DNA of 64,000 nt from Corynebacterium sp. P4-C1 (GCF_030503595.1 NZ_CP129966.1:620001-684000); one strand, 5' to 3'; positions 25,651 to 35,183 are shown, counted from the first letter of the stretch. The notes: generated from the sequence alone by a model not told the origin. Made by a program: numbers and translations.

Positions 25651-28242
25651 GTGAGAAAAAGCGGGCAGATTCTTGGACGGGACATTCGTCGCCTGTTGCG
25701 CGTTCCCCGGGCCTTCATCATCATCGTCGGCGTGCTTATCATCCCCGCGCTCTACGCGTGGTTCAACATCAACGCCTTCTGGGACCCCTACGCCCACACC
25801 CAGAACATCCGCATCGCGGTGGTCAACAACGACCGCGGTGCCTCCGCCGAGCGCGTCGGCGAGGTTGACATCGGCGAGCAGATCACCGAGCAGCTCAAGG
25901 GCAACGACAAGATCGGGTGGGTGTTCCTCCCCGAGGACGAGGCCCGCGACGGTCTCATGCGCGGCGACTACTACGCCATGTTCCTCATCCCGCCCGAATT
26001 CAGCGAGGACCTGCTGAGCCTGGTCAGCGGCACCTACACGCAGCCGGAGCTGGAGTACTACGTCAACGAGAAGAGCAACGGCGTCACCCCCTCGATTACC
26101 GACGCGGGCGCCTCCGCTGTCGACGCAGCCGTGTCCGAGGCCTTTAAGAAGAAGGTCGGCGAGGCTGCGGCGACCGAGCTGCGTAGCACGGGCTACACCC
26201 TCCGCGACGGCGCCGAGGAGGCCCGCAGCAAGACCTCCGGGAGCTTCGCCCAAGTCGCCGCCGACCTCGACGCCGCCGAGGGGCGGGTGGCCACGATGAA
26301 CCAGAGCATCAGCGGGGCGCGCTCGGTCGTCGCCGAGCTGAACACCCTCGTCGGCTCCGTCGACGACACCCTCGGGTCCGTGGACTCCTCCCTCGGGGAG
26401 GTCGAAGGGATCATCGCCGAGCTACAGAAGTCCTCCGCCGGGTTCAGCGCGGACACCTCCACCGCGCTCGTCGAGTCCACCAACGCGCTCAGCCTCGGCG
26501 CCGCCTCCGCCAACGCCTCCATCGCGGGGGCGACGGACCAGCTCGGCACCGCCCAGGGGCGGGTGCGCTCCGCCGTCGGCGAGGTCGACGGCGTGGTCAA
26601 GCAGGGTGAGTCCGCCGCCGCGCAGCTGCGCGCCCTGTCGGCCGGGGCGGCCCTGTCGCCCGAGGTCCGCGCTCAGCTAGACGCCGCGGCCGGCGCGCTG
26701 GAGGAGCGCACCGCCGCCTCCCGCACCGTCCTCGACGGCCTGAACAACGTGGACCGCAGCGCGGGCGCCGCGCTGGCGTCGATAGGCGAGCTCGGCGACT
26801 CCCTCGAGGCCGCGACCGCCGACTCCAACGCCGCAGCGCGCGACGCGAGCAAGCAGCTCGGCGAGTCCGTGCCCGCGATCAACGCCTCGCTCGCCCAGGC
26901 CTCCGGCAGCGTTGCCTCCGTGCGCGGCGCGCTGAGCAGCCAGCGTGCCCTGCGTGAGGAGACAACCTCCCTGCTCGCCGGGGTGGACAACCAGCTCGCG
27001 GCCAGCCTCGGCATCCTCGACGAGGTCTCGGGTAACCTCGGCACGCTTGCCGACGGTGCCCGCTCCGCCCAGTCCGACATCAACGCTCTCCTGGCCACCT
27101 CCGACTCGGAGGCCCTCAACACTGTCACGAACCTCAACTCCGCGAAGATCGGCGAGTACATCTCCTCGCCCGTCACCGTCGAGCAGCAGGCCGTCTTCCC
27201 CACGGAGAACTACGGCAGCTCCATGGCCTCCTTCTTCACCAACCTGGCCCTGTGGATCGGCGCGTTCGTGCTGACGATCATCTTCCGCGTCGAAGTCGAC
27301 ACCGAGGGCTTCCGCCGCCTCACCGTCGGCCAGGCCTACCTCGGCCGCTTCCTCCTCTTCGCCACGCTCTCGGTGCTCCAGGCCGTCGTGGTGACGCTCG
27401 GCAACGTGGCCTTCGGGGTGCAGATGCAGTCCGTCACGGCCTTTCTCGCCACCGCAATCGCCATCGGGGTCGCCTACACGGGGATCATCTACTCCATCGT
27501 TTCCGCGCTCGGCCACATTGGCCGCGGCATCGCCGTCTTCCTCGTCGTCATCCAGATCCCGGGCGCGTCGGGCCTCTACCCTATCGAGCTCATGCCCGAC
27601 TTCTTCCGCCACATCTACCCCTTCCTCCCCTTCCGCTACGGCATCGACGCGATGCGCGAGACCATCGCCGGGTTCTACGGCCATCACTACCTCCGCTTTT
27701 TGGCGACGCTTCTCGCCATGTCCGCCGCGGCCTTCGCCCTGGGGTGGCTGTTCCGACTCACCTCCTCGCACGCCAACCTCCTGTTCAACCGCCAGCTCGC
27801 ACGCACGAACCTGATCACCAACGAGAAGGTGGAGGTCATGGGCTCGCCCTACCGCGCGTCCGACATCATGGCCGCCCTGTCGGACCGGGATGAGTTCCGC
27901 GGGGGCGTCGAGAAGCGGGCGCGGATGCTGCGGGAGAACTACCGCACCCTCATCTTCGGCGGGATCGGCGCGGGCGTTGTCGGCATCGCCATTATCACCC
28001 TGCTCACCATGCTCCTGCCCACCGACAAGACGATCATGCTGGCCATCGTCGTCGCCTGGTCGCTGCTGGTCGTCCTCTACCTCGGGGCGGTAGAGTACTT
28101 CACGCAGAGCCTCGTCGACGCCGAACAGGTCTCGCGCCTCGGCGAGGCCGAGCTGCGCGACGCCGTGATCCACCGCCACGACTCCGCCGGCACCAGCGTC
28201 ACCATCGGGCCCGCGGATGCCGAAAGTGAGGACACCAAGTGA
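25651..28242 (+). CDS. YhgE/Pip-family membrane protein, first of a pair
   Basis: This 863-residue protein starts at a GTG. It has an N-terminal membrane helix (FIIIVGVLIIPALYAWF, about residues 23–39), a long extracytoplasmic region (about 60–520) rich in Ala, Ser, Asp and Gly with coiled-coil-like repeats, and about six C-terminal membrane segments beginning SFFTNLALWIGAFVLTIIF, in the ABC-2-permease style. The N-terminal RRLLRVPRAF…YAWFNI and IRIAVVNNDRG motifs identify YhgE/Pip. Relatives are phage receptors (Pip, YueB) or type VII secretion accessories (EsaA). A last C-terminal hairpin (VVGIAIITLLTMLL, VVAWSLLVVLYLG) is an extension not seen in its partner. Confidence 0.88.
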   Translation: MRKSGQILGRDIRRLLRVPRAFIIIVGVLIIPALYAWFNINAFWDPYAHTQNIRIAVVNNDRGASAERVGEVDIGEQITEQLKGNDKIGWVFLPEDEARDGLMRGDYYAMFLIPPEFSEDLLSLVSGTYTQPELEYYVNEKSNGVTPSITDAGASAVDAAVSEAFKKKVGEAAATELRSTGYTLRDGAEEARSKTSGSFAQVAADLDAAEGRVATMNQSISGARSVVAELNTLVGSVDDTLGSVDSSLGEVEGIIAELQKSSAGFSADTSTALVESTNALSLGAASANASIAGATDQLGTAQGRVRSAVGEVDGVVKQGESAAAQLRALSAGAALSPEVRAQLDAAAGALEERTAASRTVLDGLNNVDRSAGAALASIGELGDSLEAATADSNAAARDASKQLGESVPAINASLAQASGSVASVRGALSSQRALREETTSLLAGVDNQLAASLGILDEVSGNLGTLADGARSAQSDINALLATSDSEALNTVTNLNSAKIGEYISSPVTVEQQAVFPTENYGSSMASFFTNLALWIGAFVLTIIFRVEVDTEGFRRLTVGQAYLGRFLLFATLSVLQAVVVTLGNVAFGVQMQSVTAFLATAIAIGVAYTGIIYSIVSALGHIGRGIAVFLVVIQIPGASGLYPIELMPDFFRHIYPFLPFRYGIDAMRETIAGFYGHHYLRFLATLLAMSAAAFALGWLFRLTSSHANLLFNRQLARTNLITNEKVEVMGSPYRASDIMAALSDRDEFRGGVEKRARMLRENYRTLIFGGIGAGVVGIAIITLLTMLLPTDKTIMLAIVVAWSLLVVLYLGAVEYFTQSLVDAEQVSRLGEAELRDAVIHRHDSAGTSVTIGPADAESEDTK

Positions 28243-30428
28243 GAACCGTCTTCTCCATCGCCTACAACGACCTGCGCCGGCTCTACACCAACGTCATGGC
28301 GGGCATCGTCATGGTCGGCCTCATCGCCATCCCCTGCCTCTTCGCCTGGTTCAACGTGCTGGCCACGTGGAACCCCTTCGCCAACACGGAGCGCCTCGAG
28401 GTGGCGGTGGCTAACACCGACCGCGGCCACACGAGCGACCTCACCCCGCTGGCCGTCAACGTCGGCGACATGGTGCTCTCCCAGCTCTACCGCGACGACT
28501 CTATGGACTGGGTCATCACCGACGCCGACGACGCCATCGAGGGCGCGAAGTCCGGCGAGTACTATGCCGCCATCGTCCTGCCGCCCACGCTGAGCGACGA
28601 CATGTTCACCTTCTACGCCGGAAACGCCGAACCCAGCCCCATCGACCTCTACGTCAACGAGAAGAAGAACCCCATCTCCCCGCTGCTCATCTCCAACGGC
28701 ACGCAGGGCGTCAGCGCCCAGATCAGCGCGTCGTTCACTAGAGCCCTCGCCGAGGTGTCCTTCGGGGTGATCGAGACGGCCTCGGACTTCTTCAACGAGT
28801 CGGAGACCAAGCAGGCACTCGACTCCATCGAGACGCGCACCGCCAGCGCCCGCGACCAGCTGCTATCCAGCGCCAGCACCGTGGACGCGCTCGCCTCGCT
28901 CACCGAGTCGAGCGTGCCGCTCGTCGACAGCGCCGAGCGGATCTCCGGGGCGCTGGGCGACTCCCTCGGGCAGGTCCGCCCCGTCGACCTCGGGGCCACC
29001 GGGGCGGGCCTCGGCGGAGACGGCGCGGCGCTTGCGGCGGCGCTGGGGGCGACGTCGGAAAGCTTTGCCGCCGTAAGCGACCGCGTCGACCAGCTGATGG
29101 CGGACTCTTCCGCCACCTCCCAGACCACCGCCGCGAGCCTGACGGACATCGCCGCGCGCATCGATGTCCAGGTGAAGCAGTACACGGCCCTACGCGACAC
29201 CATCAACGGCCAAGTCGCCCCGGCGCTTCCCCCCGACGCCCAGCCGGGGGTGCGCGCGGTGGTCGGCGACCTCAACGACGCCATCGCCCGCCAGACGGCC
29301 GTGCGCGACCGACTCAACGACGCCGCCGCGCGCCTCACCGCCGGACAGGGCAGCCCGGACGGGAAGAACGCGGACCGGCAGGAGATCAAGGACTCGATCG
29401 CCCGGGCCCGTGAGGCGATGGACTCGGCCAAGAATTCCTACGAAACCGGGATCCGCCCGCGCCTCGAGGCGCTGTCGGGCTCGCTGGACAACGTCCGGGC
29501 GAACGTCGACGAGGCCCGCTCGGACATGGACGGCGTCTCCTCTGCCCTGGCCAACCGGCCCGGCTCGCTGCGCGACACCCTCGCAGCCTCCGGTGCGGAC
29601 CTGCGCGACACGGCGGAATCTCTGCGCGCCAACGCGGCGAGGATGCAGGAGGCGCAGCAGTCGATCGCGCAGGCGCGCTCGAGCGGGGACCTGACGAAGC
29701 TGGCCGACCTCGTCTCCAGCCACCCGGAGGAGCTCGCCGACGCCCTCGTCGACCCAGTCAAGGTGGAGCGCAAGGAGGTCTTCCCCCGCGTCAGCTTCGG
29801 CGCCGGCATGGCCCCGCTCTACACAGTGCTCGCCCTGTGGGTAGGCGCCCTGTTGACGTCGGTGGCCGTGCGCACGGACGACCGCTCCATCGAACAGAAC
29901 GTGGTCGATCCCGGCCGCCTCACCGCGGGCCAGAAGTACTTCGGCCGCTACCTGACGTTCGTGACCACCGGCCTGGCCCAATCCACGCTCCTCATGGCGG
30001 GGCTCATGGTCTACGTGGGCATCGAGCCCGCGCACCCCTTCCTCCTCTTCGTGGCGGGATGGGTCTCGAGCCTGGTCTTCCACCTGATCTGCTACACGCT
30101 GGTGCTCTCCCTGAGCAACGCCGGCAAGGCCGTGGGCGTGCTCATCCTGGTGCTCCAGGTCTCGGCGGCGGGCGGCGCCTACCCGCTGCAGCTGCTGCCG
30201 GGCTGGGCGCAGGCGATCAGCCCCTGGCTGCCCGGGACCTACTCGATCCGCGCTATGCGCGCCGCGGTCTTCGGCACCTACGGCTGGGACTTCTGGCGAG
30301 CCCTCGGCATCCTCGTCCTCTTCGTGCTGCCTTTCCTCTTCCTCGGCCTCTGGCTGCGCCACCGGCTTCACCACGCGATCGACCGCATGGACGAGGCGGT
30401 TGCTCAGACCAAGGTGATGATGACCTAG
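28239..30428 (+). CDS. YhgE/Pip-family membrane protein, second of a pair
   Basis: This 729-residue protein has the same plan as the gene before it: N-terminal helix (MAGIVMVGLIAIPCLFAWF), the strand LEVAVANTDRGH, a long exported coiled-coil-like region, and about six C-terminal membrane segments from APLYTVLALWVGALLTSVAV. Its GTG start overlaps the previous stop as GTGA, so the two are translationally coupled and probably form a heteromeric complex. It shares the family's VNEK motif (DLYVNEKKNPISP) with its partner. No T7SS genes are nearby, and the substrate or role is unknown. Confidence 0.88.
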   Translation: MRTVFSIAYNDLRRLYTNVMAGIVMVGLIAIPCLFAWFNVLATWNPFANTERLEVAVANTDRGHTSDLTPLAVNVGDMVLSQLYRDDSMDWVITDADDAIEGAKSGEYYAAIVLPPTLSDDMFTFYAGNAEPSPIDLYVNEKKNPISPLLISNGTQGVSAQISASFTRALAEVSFGVIETASDFFNESETKQALDSIETRTASARDQLLSSASTVDALASLTESSVPLVDSAERISGALGDSLGQVRPVDLGATGAGLGGDGAALAAALGATSESFAAVSDRVDQLMADSSATSQTTAASLTDIAARIDVQVKQYTALRDTINGQVAPALPPDAQPGVRAVVGDLNDAIARQTAVRDRLNDAAARLTAGQGSPDGKNADRQEIKDSIARAREAMDSAKNSYETGIRPRLEALSGSLDNVRANVDEARSDMDGVSSALANRPGSLRDTLAASGADLRDTAESLRANAARMQEAQQSIAQARSSGDLTKLADLVSSHPEELADALVDPVKVERKEVFPRVSFGAGMAPLYTVLALWVGALLTSVAVRTDDRSIEQNVVDPGRLTAGQKYFGRYLTFVTTGLAQSTLLMAGLMVYVGIEPAHPFLLFVAGWVSSLVFHLICYTLVLSLSNAGKAVGVLILVLQVSAAGGAYPLQLLPGWAQAISPWLPGTYSIRAMRAAVFGTYGWDFWRALGILVLFVLPFLFLGLWLRHRLHHAIDRMDEAVAQTKVMMT

Positions 30429-30434
30429 CCGCGC

Positions 30435-30845
30435 CTACAGGTCGATGGTGCCGCACACGCGGGCGGTGACCTTACCGCCCACCCAGATGTCGCGGCCGTC
30501 GTCGGTGATCTCGACGCGCCCCGCGCGCCCGACGTGCCGCCCCTGGTCCGCCACGTAGCTCTCCGGTGCCAGCGAGCGGGCGCGCAGCCACTGGGCGAGG
30601 GCGCCGTTGAGGCATCTGGTGACCGGGTCCTCGCGGTCGGTGGTGAACGCGCGCACCTCGCACCACGGCTCGGCCCCGCCCGTGAGCGCCACGAAGCCGA
30701 CCTTGTCCCCTCCTCTCGAAAATTCGAGGGAGCGGAGCTTGTCGACGTCCCCCCCAGCTGCACCGCCTTCCACCCCGGCCCGTTGTCGGCCCACGCGGCA
30801 TCGACCACGTCGGAGCGCGTGGGGCCGAAGCGGCGCAGCACCCCG
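30435..30845 (-). pseudogene. PhzF-like isomerase remnant (C-terminal half, frameshifted)
   Basis: One frame gives VLRRFGPTRSDVVDAAWADN and GPGWKAVQLGG; a second continues with DKLRSLEFSRGGDKVGFVAL, then EVRAFTTDREDPVTRCLNGA and the end GRDIWVGGKVTARVCGTIDL. Together these match the C-terminal half of PhzF-family epimerase/isomerases, including the EDPVT-SLN motif (here EDPVTRCLNG) and the final GG-x-V-T-x-x-x-x-G-T-I strand. The frame changes at a run of seven C (30749–30755). The N-terminal half, with the catalytic Glu, is absent. It converges on the YhgE gene with six bases between. Confidence 0.75.
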
Positions 30846-31024
30846 TCGAGTGCTGAGTTTGATGTTGCCCGTCAGCTGCATCGAGTCCGCCTGGACGATG
30901 AAGGGGGGGTGCCGCCCAGGATGGCGAGCAGCGAGCCCAGCATGAACCCGCCGAAGATGGAGGTCGGCACGGCCACGACGCCGAGGATGAGGACGGTGAG
31001 CCCGGTGAGGATCCGCCCCTCGCG
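30846..31024 (-). pseudogene. Remnant of a DUF6114/secreted-protein pair
   Basis: Frame 30911–31024 reads REGRILTGLTVLILGVVAVP and TSIFGGFMLGSLLAILGG, alignable without gaps to KEGRLLAGISAMILGIVALP and TSNFGGFFIGTLFALIGG of the intact DUF6114 protein at 23718. Immediately after it, in another frame (30846–30902), FIVQADSMQLTGNIKLS resembles YTVESDSTRLLGNVKMS of the intact secreted protein at 22885. The switch falls on a run of seven G (30903–30909). The rest of both genes is missing. From 31025 to 31190 I see only GC-rich sequence without a recognisable gene. Confidence 0.65.
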
Positions 31025-31192
31025 CCTCGCTTGACGGCGCCACCGCAACCGCCGTCTTCGCCGCCGTCGGCTTCGACTTCCCGCTGGACTTTCCGCTGGC
31101 CAACGGCGCGGACTCGCTGTCTTCGGGCCAGCGGCGACGCCTGCTGTTCGCCCGCGCGCCCACTCAACTAACGAGCAATTGGCCCACGCGCG

Positions 31193-31226
31193 AAAAAGCG
31201 GCCGGTGATTGTTTTCCACCGGCCGC
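31193..31226 (-). terminator. Terminator of tRNA-Glu copy 2
   Basis: On the minus strand GCGGCCGGTG pairs with CACCGGCCGC around a 9-base loop, followed by TTTTT. It lies just after the tRNA at 31236. Confidence 0.92.
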
Positions 31227-31235
31227 TTCGCCTTG

Positions 31236-31308
31236 TACCCCGTACGGGATTTGAACCCGTGTTACCGCCGTGAGAGGGCGACGTCCTAGGCCGCTAGACG
31301 AACGGGGC
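31236..31308 (-). tRNA. tRNA-Glu(CTC)
   Basis: The 73-base cloverleaf has acceptor GCCCCGU/ACGGGGU (last pair G·U), D stem GUCU/GGAC, anticodon loop CUCUCAC and T stem ACGGG/CCCGU around UUCAAAU. The anticodon is CTC and CCA is not encoded. The tRNA and about 60 bases of its 5' flank (GCGTTCGCTTTTGAATGCGA and beyond, to AAGAACCAAATCG) are shared with the degenerate copy at 24979, so the promoter was duplicated with it. Confidence 0.95.
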
Positions 31309-31384
31309 GCGTTCGCTTTTGAATGCGACTCGCTAACAGTAAATGACCCTGCGCCAAGAACCAAATCGACTGGTTGCCGCCACC

Positions 31385-32437
31385 TTATGCGGGATAGATG
31401 AGCGGCGCGTTCACGCTCAGGCGGACGGTGTCCCCCACCGCGGGCTTCGGGTCCGCCGCCATGCGAGCGCGGAACTCGACACCGTTGGATTCAAGGTTCA
31501 CCGAGTAGCTGGTCATCTCGAACAGCACGGACGTGACCGTCGCTTGCACACCCGCAGAAAACGTCGGACCCACCTGGACTGCATCGGGCAGCACCGCCAC
31601 CGTCACTCGTGCCCCGTCAGACAGGCCGTCGCTGCCGCCCACGTTGACCTCGGAACGCGGCCAACGCAGCGAGGGGTTGTTGACGACGATTTCGGAGCCG
31701 CGCACGGTGCCGTCGAGAAGCGTGGCGTCCGCAATGAAGGACGCGGCCCACGCTGTCGCTGGGCGTGTGACCACAGCGTGCGGTGTGTCAAATTGCTCGA
31801 GCTGGCCATCGTGAAGCACGGCGATGCGATCCGCAACGGCAACCGCTTCCTTGCGGTCGTGCGTGACATGAACCGTGGTGAGGTCATGCTGGCGGGTCAG
31901 GGAGACAATTTCACGGCGCAGCGAATCGCGCAGAGGCTCATCGAGGGCAGACAAGGCTTCGTCGAGAAGCAGCACTCGCGGATGTGCGACGATGGCGCGG
32001 GCCAAAGCGACGCGTTGGCGCTGGCCGCCGGACAAGGTCCCTGGTTTCCTGTCGCCGTAGCCCTCCAGCCCGACGGTAGCCAGGGTCTCCTCCACTCTGC
32101 TTTTCACATCCGAGCCTTTCACTCCGGAACGGCGGAGCGGGTAGGCGACGTTGTCCGCGACGCTCATGTGGGGCCACACGGCATGCTGCTGAAAAACCAT
32201 GCCCATTTGGCGCTTCTCCGGCGGCGTGTCCGAGACATCCTCCCCGCCGAGCGCGATGGCACCTTCCGACGGTTCAATGAATCCGGCGATGGTGCGCAGC
32301 AACGTCGTCTTGCCCGATCCCGATGGCCCGACGAGCGCCACGAATTCCCCGCTGGGAATACGCAAGGTGATGCCGCTAAGTCCTGCTGTCCCGTCGGGGA
32401 ACGTCACGCCCAGGTTGTCGATGTCGATGTCGCTCAT
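31385..32437 (-). CDS. Ferric-type ABC transporter ATP-binding protein (FbpC-like)
   Basis: The 350-residue ATPase has Walker A GPSGSGKTTLL, Q-loop GMVFQQHAVWPHM, signature LSGGQRQRVALARAI, Walker B with LLLDEALSALDEPLR and the H-loop VHVTHDRKEA. A C-terminal TOBE-like region of about 120 residues follows, as in FbpC/PotA-type subunits. Its ATG shares one base with the permease stop (TGATG). It is the third gene of a binding protein–permease–ATPase operon. Iron(III), a polyamine or a phosphonate are the family's usual cargo; I favour iron(III) weakly. Confidence 0.88.
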   Translation of the reverse strand: MSDIDIDNLGVTFPDGTAGLSGITLRIPSGEFVALVGPSGSGKTTLLRTIAGFIEPSEGAIALGGEDVSDTPPEKRQMGMVFQQHAVWPHMSVADNVAYPLRRSGVKGSDVKSRVEETLATVGLEGYGDRKPGTLSGGQRQRVALARAIVAHPRVLLLDEALSALDEPLRDSLRREIVSLTRQHDLTTVHVTHDRKEAVAVADRIAVLHDGQLEQFDTPHAVVTRPATAWAASFIADATLLDGTVRGSEIVVNNPSLRWPRSEVNVGGSDGLSDGARVTVAVLPDAVQVGPTFSAGVQATVTSVLFEMTSYSVNLESNGVEFRARMAADPKPAVGDTVRLSVNAPLIYPA

Positions 32438-34050
32438 CAGGACTCCTTCGCGGGGTTGCGCACGGTCAAGGCAAGCGCGGCGATACCGATCACCACGAAC
32501 ATGAGTGCCAGTGCGGAGGATTGGTTGTAGTTACCGGACTGCTGCAAATTGAACAGCTGCACGCCGATAGTCGTGGTGCCAGGGGCCACGAGCAGAATTG
32601 AAATGGTCAACTCCCGCACGGCTGTCACAGCCACGAGCACTGCTCCCGAGGCCACGGCGGGCAGCGCCATGCGGCCGCTCGTGTCCCACAGGGCGCGCAG
32701 ACGGCCGGCGCCGGAGATCTGCGCGGCTTCCTCCACCGCAGCGGGAATCTTCCGCAGCGGGGCACGCACCGCCTGCAGCACCATCGATGTGAACGCGCAC
32801 ACGTAGGCGAACAGAATCACCCACCGGGTGTTGTACGTGCCGGTGTATCGGGAAACGATCACCCAGCCGACACCGATGATCAGACCCGGCAGGGCTGAGG
32901 GCAGCAGCGTGAGCAAACTCAACGCCGTGTTCGAGCGCGCACGGGTGCGGGTGACCAGCAGGCCGATGGCCCACCCGAGCAGCGCGCACAAGAGCGCCGC
33001 GCCCGCGGCGAGAATGACGGAGTTGAGGAAGCCTTCCTGCACGCGCGGGTTCGACAACGTGCGGGAGAAGTTGTCAAAGGAGATGTTCTCCATCGTGAAC
33101 GGTACGCCCGGGGCAGGGAGAAACGCGCGGTACGTCAAGCCCAGGACGGGGCCCAGAGTAATAGCTAACGCGATGATCCACGCGATAACCGTCACCGGCC
33201 ATTTTGCTCGGCCCAGCGACAATTTCATGGTGCCCCCGCCCGAAACGGTCGACGACGCTCTCCGGGAGACGAGGTAATCGGCGATCACAGCCGCGATACC
33301 CAGCAACATGAGGATGGTGCCCACGGTGGACACCACCTGCAGCGGATTGCTCACCGTCCCGGACTCCATGAAGCGGTAGACCATCGTCGCCAGCGTCTCG
33401 AAACGCACGGGCGAGCCGAGAATCGACGGAATGCCGAAATCGGCCAGGTTCGCCACTGCCGTCAGCGTGAACGAGCTCAGCAGCGCCGGGCCGAGCAGAG
33501 GAATCGTCACGGTCCGCAGAACAGTCCAGGTGCCCGCCCCGCCGACACGGGCGGCGAGCTCCAGATCCGAAGGAATGGACCGCAGCGCCGCCGCCACAAT
33601 CACATACACCAGCGGGTACGAGTGCAGCATCATCAAAAAGATGATGCCGTCGGCGCCGTACATATCCCACAACGGGCGACCGAACACCGCGTTGAGCCCT
33701 TGATTATGCCCGAAGAGCTGCAGCCACGAGATCGCGCCGACGAACGGCGGCACGAGCAGCGGCGAAAGCAGAAACAGCCGCAGCGTGCCCGCGCCCGCAA
33801 TATCGGTTCGTTCCAGTAGGACCGCGACAGCAGTTCCAACGAGCACAGCGCTTATCGACGACGCCAATGTCGTGTACACCGAATTCCACGTCGCCGTGGC
33901 TAGCCCCTGCTCCACCAAGACCGGAAACTGGTTGCCACCGAGTGCGAGTGAGATGACCATTGCCAGCGGCGCGATGAAGATCGCTGCCGCCAGCAGCCAG
34001 ATGCCCGCCCGCGCGAAAGCGATGCCGCCGGAAGAAAAACGAGTGCCCAC
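32437..34050 (-). CDS. Ferric-type ABC transporter permease, two fused domains (FbpB-like)
   Basis: This 537-residue permease contains two BPD-type domains in tandem, each about six membrane segments. EAA-loop sequences are ELAARVGGAGTWTVLRTVTI in the first half and EEAAQISGAGRLRALWDTSG in the second. This fused layout is typical of FbpB/FutB-like and AfuB transporters. The gene follows the binding-protein gene by 74 bases and is coupled to the ATPase by a one-base overlap. Confidence 0.88.
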   Translation of the reverse strand: MGTRFSSGGIAFARAGIWLLAAAIFIAPLAMVISLALGGNQFPVLVEQGLATATWNSVYTTLASSISAVLVGTAVAVLLERTDIAGAGTLRLFLLSPLLVPPFVGAISWLQLFGHNQGLNAVFGRPLWDMYGADGIIFLMMLHSYPLVYVIVAAALRSIPSDLELAARVGGAGTWTVLRTVTIPLLGPALLSSFTLTAVANLADFGIPSILGSPVRFETLATMVYRFMESGTVSNPLQVVSTVGTILMLLGIAAVIADYLVSRRASSTVSGGGTMKLSLGRAKWPVTVIAWIIALAITLGPVLGLTYRAFLPAPGVPFTMENISFDNFSRTLSNPRVQEGFLNSVILAAGAALLCALLGWAIGLLVTRTRARSNTALSLLTLLPSALPGLIIGVGWVIVSRYTGTYNTRWVILFAYVCAFTSMVLQAVRAPLRKIPAAVEEAAQISGAGRLRALWDTSGRMALPAVASGAVLVAVTAVRELTISILLVAPGTTTIGVQLFNLQQSGNYNQSSALALMFVVIGIAALALTVRNPAKES

Positions 34051-34124
34051 TATGTTTTGAACTATTCCGTGAGAATGACTGTGGCAGGTTCAGCGGAAAG
34101 CCGAGAGCCGGCCTTCCAGCTGGC

Positions 34125-35183
34125 TTACTTGACCGCGTTCTGGAAGAACTCGACGGAGCGCTCGCGGTCGTTCGACAGAGTCTCATCGTCGACGGTCATG
34201 AGCTCGATATCTTCAAGCTTCGGTGCGTCGCCCGGGGTGCCCACGGAGTCGACGACCGGCAGGTAGTTCTGCTCGACAGCGATCTTCTGCGCTTTCTCGG
34301 AAAGGATGAAGTTGATGTAGCGCTGGGCTGCTTCCTTCTTCTCCGAATCCTTGAACACGGCGATCGGCTCGGTGATGTACGGGGAGCCCTCGGTGGCGTA
34401 GACCTCCTTAATCGGAGAGCCCTTGGCCGCCAGGTCGCGCACCAGGTAGTCCACGACGACGCCGACCGGGTGTCCGCCGCCGGCAATCTCCTGCGAGGTC
34501 GGGCCGTTGGAGGCCGCGATCATCGGCTTATTCTTGCCCAGGTCGCTCACCCAGGTCTCGCCGAGTTTCTCGTTGTTCATCCACACCGTCGCGTTGAATG
34601 CCGCGGCACCGGAGACAGCCGGGTCCGGCATGACGATCTTGTCCATGAATTTCTCGTCCGTCAGGTCCGCCCAGGAGGCCGGTGCATCAGCCTGGTCGAC
34701 GACATCGGTGTTGTACGCGATGACCGTCGGGATGAGGCGGGTGCCCACATAAAAGCCGTCAGCGTCGACGACCTCCTCGAGCACGCCGTCCGTCTTCACA
34801 TCATCGAATTTGGCCAGCAGGTCCTCGGACTTGAAGCCTTCGAAGGTCGGTGCGTCAGCGGCCCAGATGATGTCGCCCTCGACCTTGCCGGAGGACTTCT
34901 CCGCGTCGATACGCGCCTTCAGATCGCCAGTGCCCGCACGGTAGACCTCGACCTCGACATCCGGGTTCGCCTTCGTGAACGCCTGGTTGATCTCATCGAC
35001 CTTCTCCTCCGGCTCAGAGGTGTAGACGGTGATGACGGTCTTCTCGCCGGACTTCTCTGCGGTGCTGTCGCCGTTTCCGCCTGCGGCAGAGTCATCGGTG
35101 CTCGGCTCGGAACAGCCTGCCAGAGCGATTGCTGCAGCGCCGCACACGGCGATCAGGGACAGGGGCTTACGGGAAATGCGCAT
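34125..35183 (-). CDS. Ferric-type ABC transporter substrate-binding lipoprotein
   Basis: This 352-residue lipoprotein has a signal peptide ending in the lipobox ALAGC (Cys about residue 24) and an Asp/Ser/Gly-rich linker. Its domain begins KTVITVYTSEPEEKVDEINQ, the N-terminal signature of iron(III)/2-aminoethylphosphonate-type binding proteins. Typical features follow: GDIIWAADAPTFEGFKSEDL, PRLIPTVIAYN-like RLIPTVIAYNT, and a late EPIAVFKDSEKKEAAQRYIN. The paired tyrosines of classical FbpA are not obvious, so iron binding is unproven. The 93 bases upstream hold the promoter; I see no convincing DtxR box in them. Confidence 0.85.
   Translation of the reverse strand: MRISRKPLSLIAVCGAAAIALAGCSEPSTDDSAAGGNGDSTAEKSGEKTVITVYTSEPEEKVDEINQAFTKANPDVEVEVYRAGTGDLKARIDAEKSSGKVEGDIIWAADAPTFEGFKSEDLLAKFDDVKTDGVLEEVVDADGFYVGTRLIPTVIAYNTDVVDQADAPASWADLTDEKFMDKIVMPDPAVSGAAAFNATVWMNNEKLGETWVSDLGKNKPMIAASNGPTSQEIAGGGHPVGVVVDYLVRDLAAKGSPIKEVYATEGSPYITEPIAVFKDSEKKEAAQRYINFILSEKAQKIAVEQNYLPVVDSVGTPGDAPKLEDIELMTVDDETLSNDRERSVEFFQNAVK

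Noticed and set aside
26677..28179. Long open frame antisense to the first YhgE gene
   Set aside because: A shadow of GC-rich codons (His/Val/Glu/Gly-rich text without domains); the plus-strand frame has clear family motifs.
31025..31190. A plus-strand reading (TAVFAAVGFDFPLDFPLANG) in the spacer before tRNA-Glu
   Set aside because: No start, no family resemblance, and it lies in the decayed region; probably noise.
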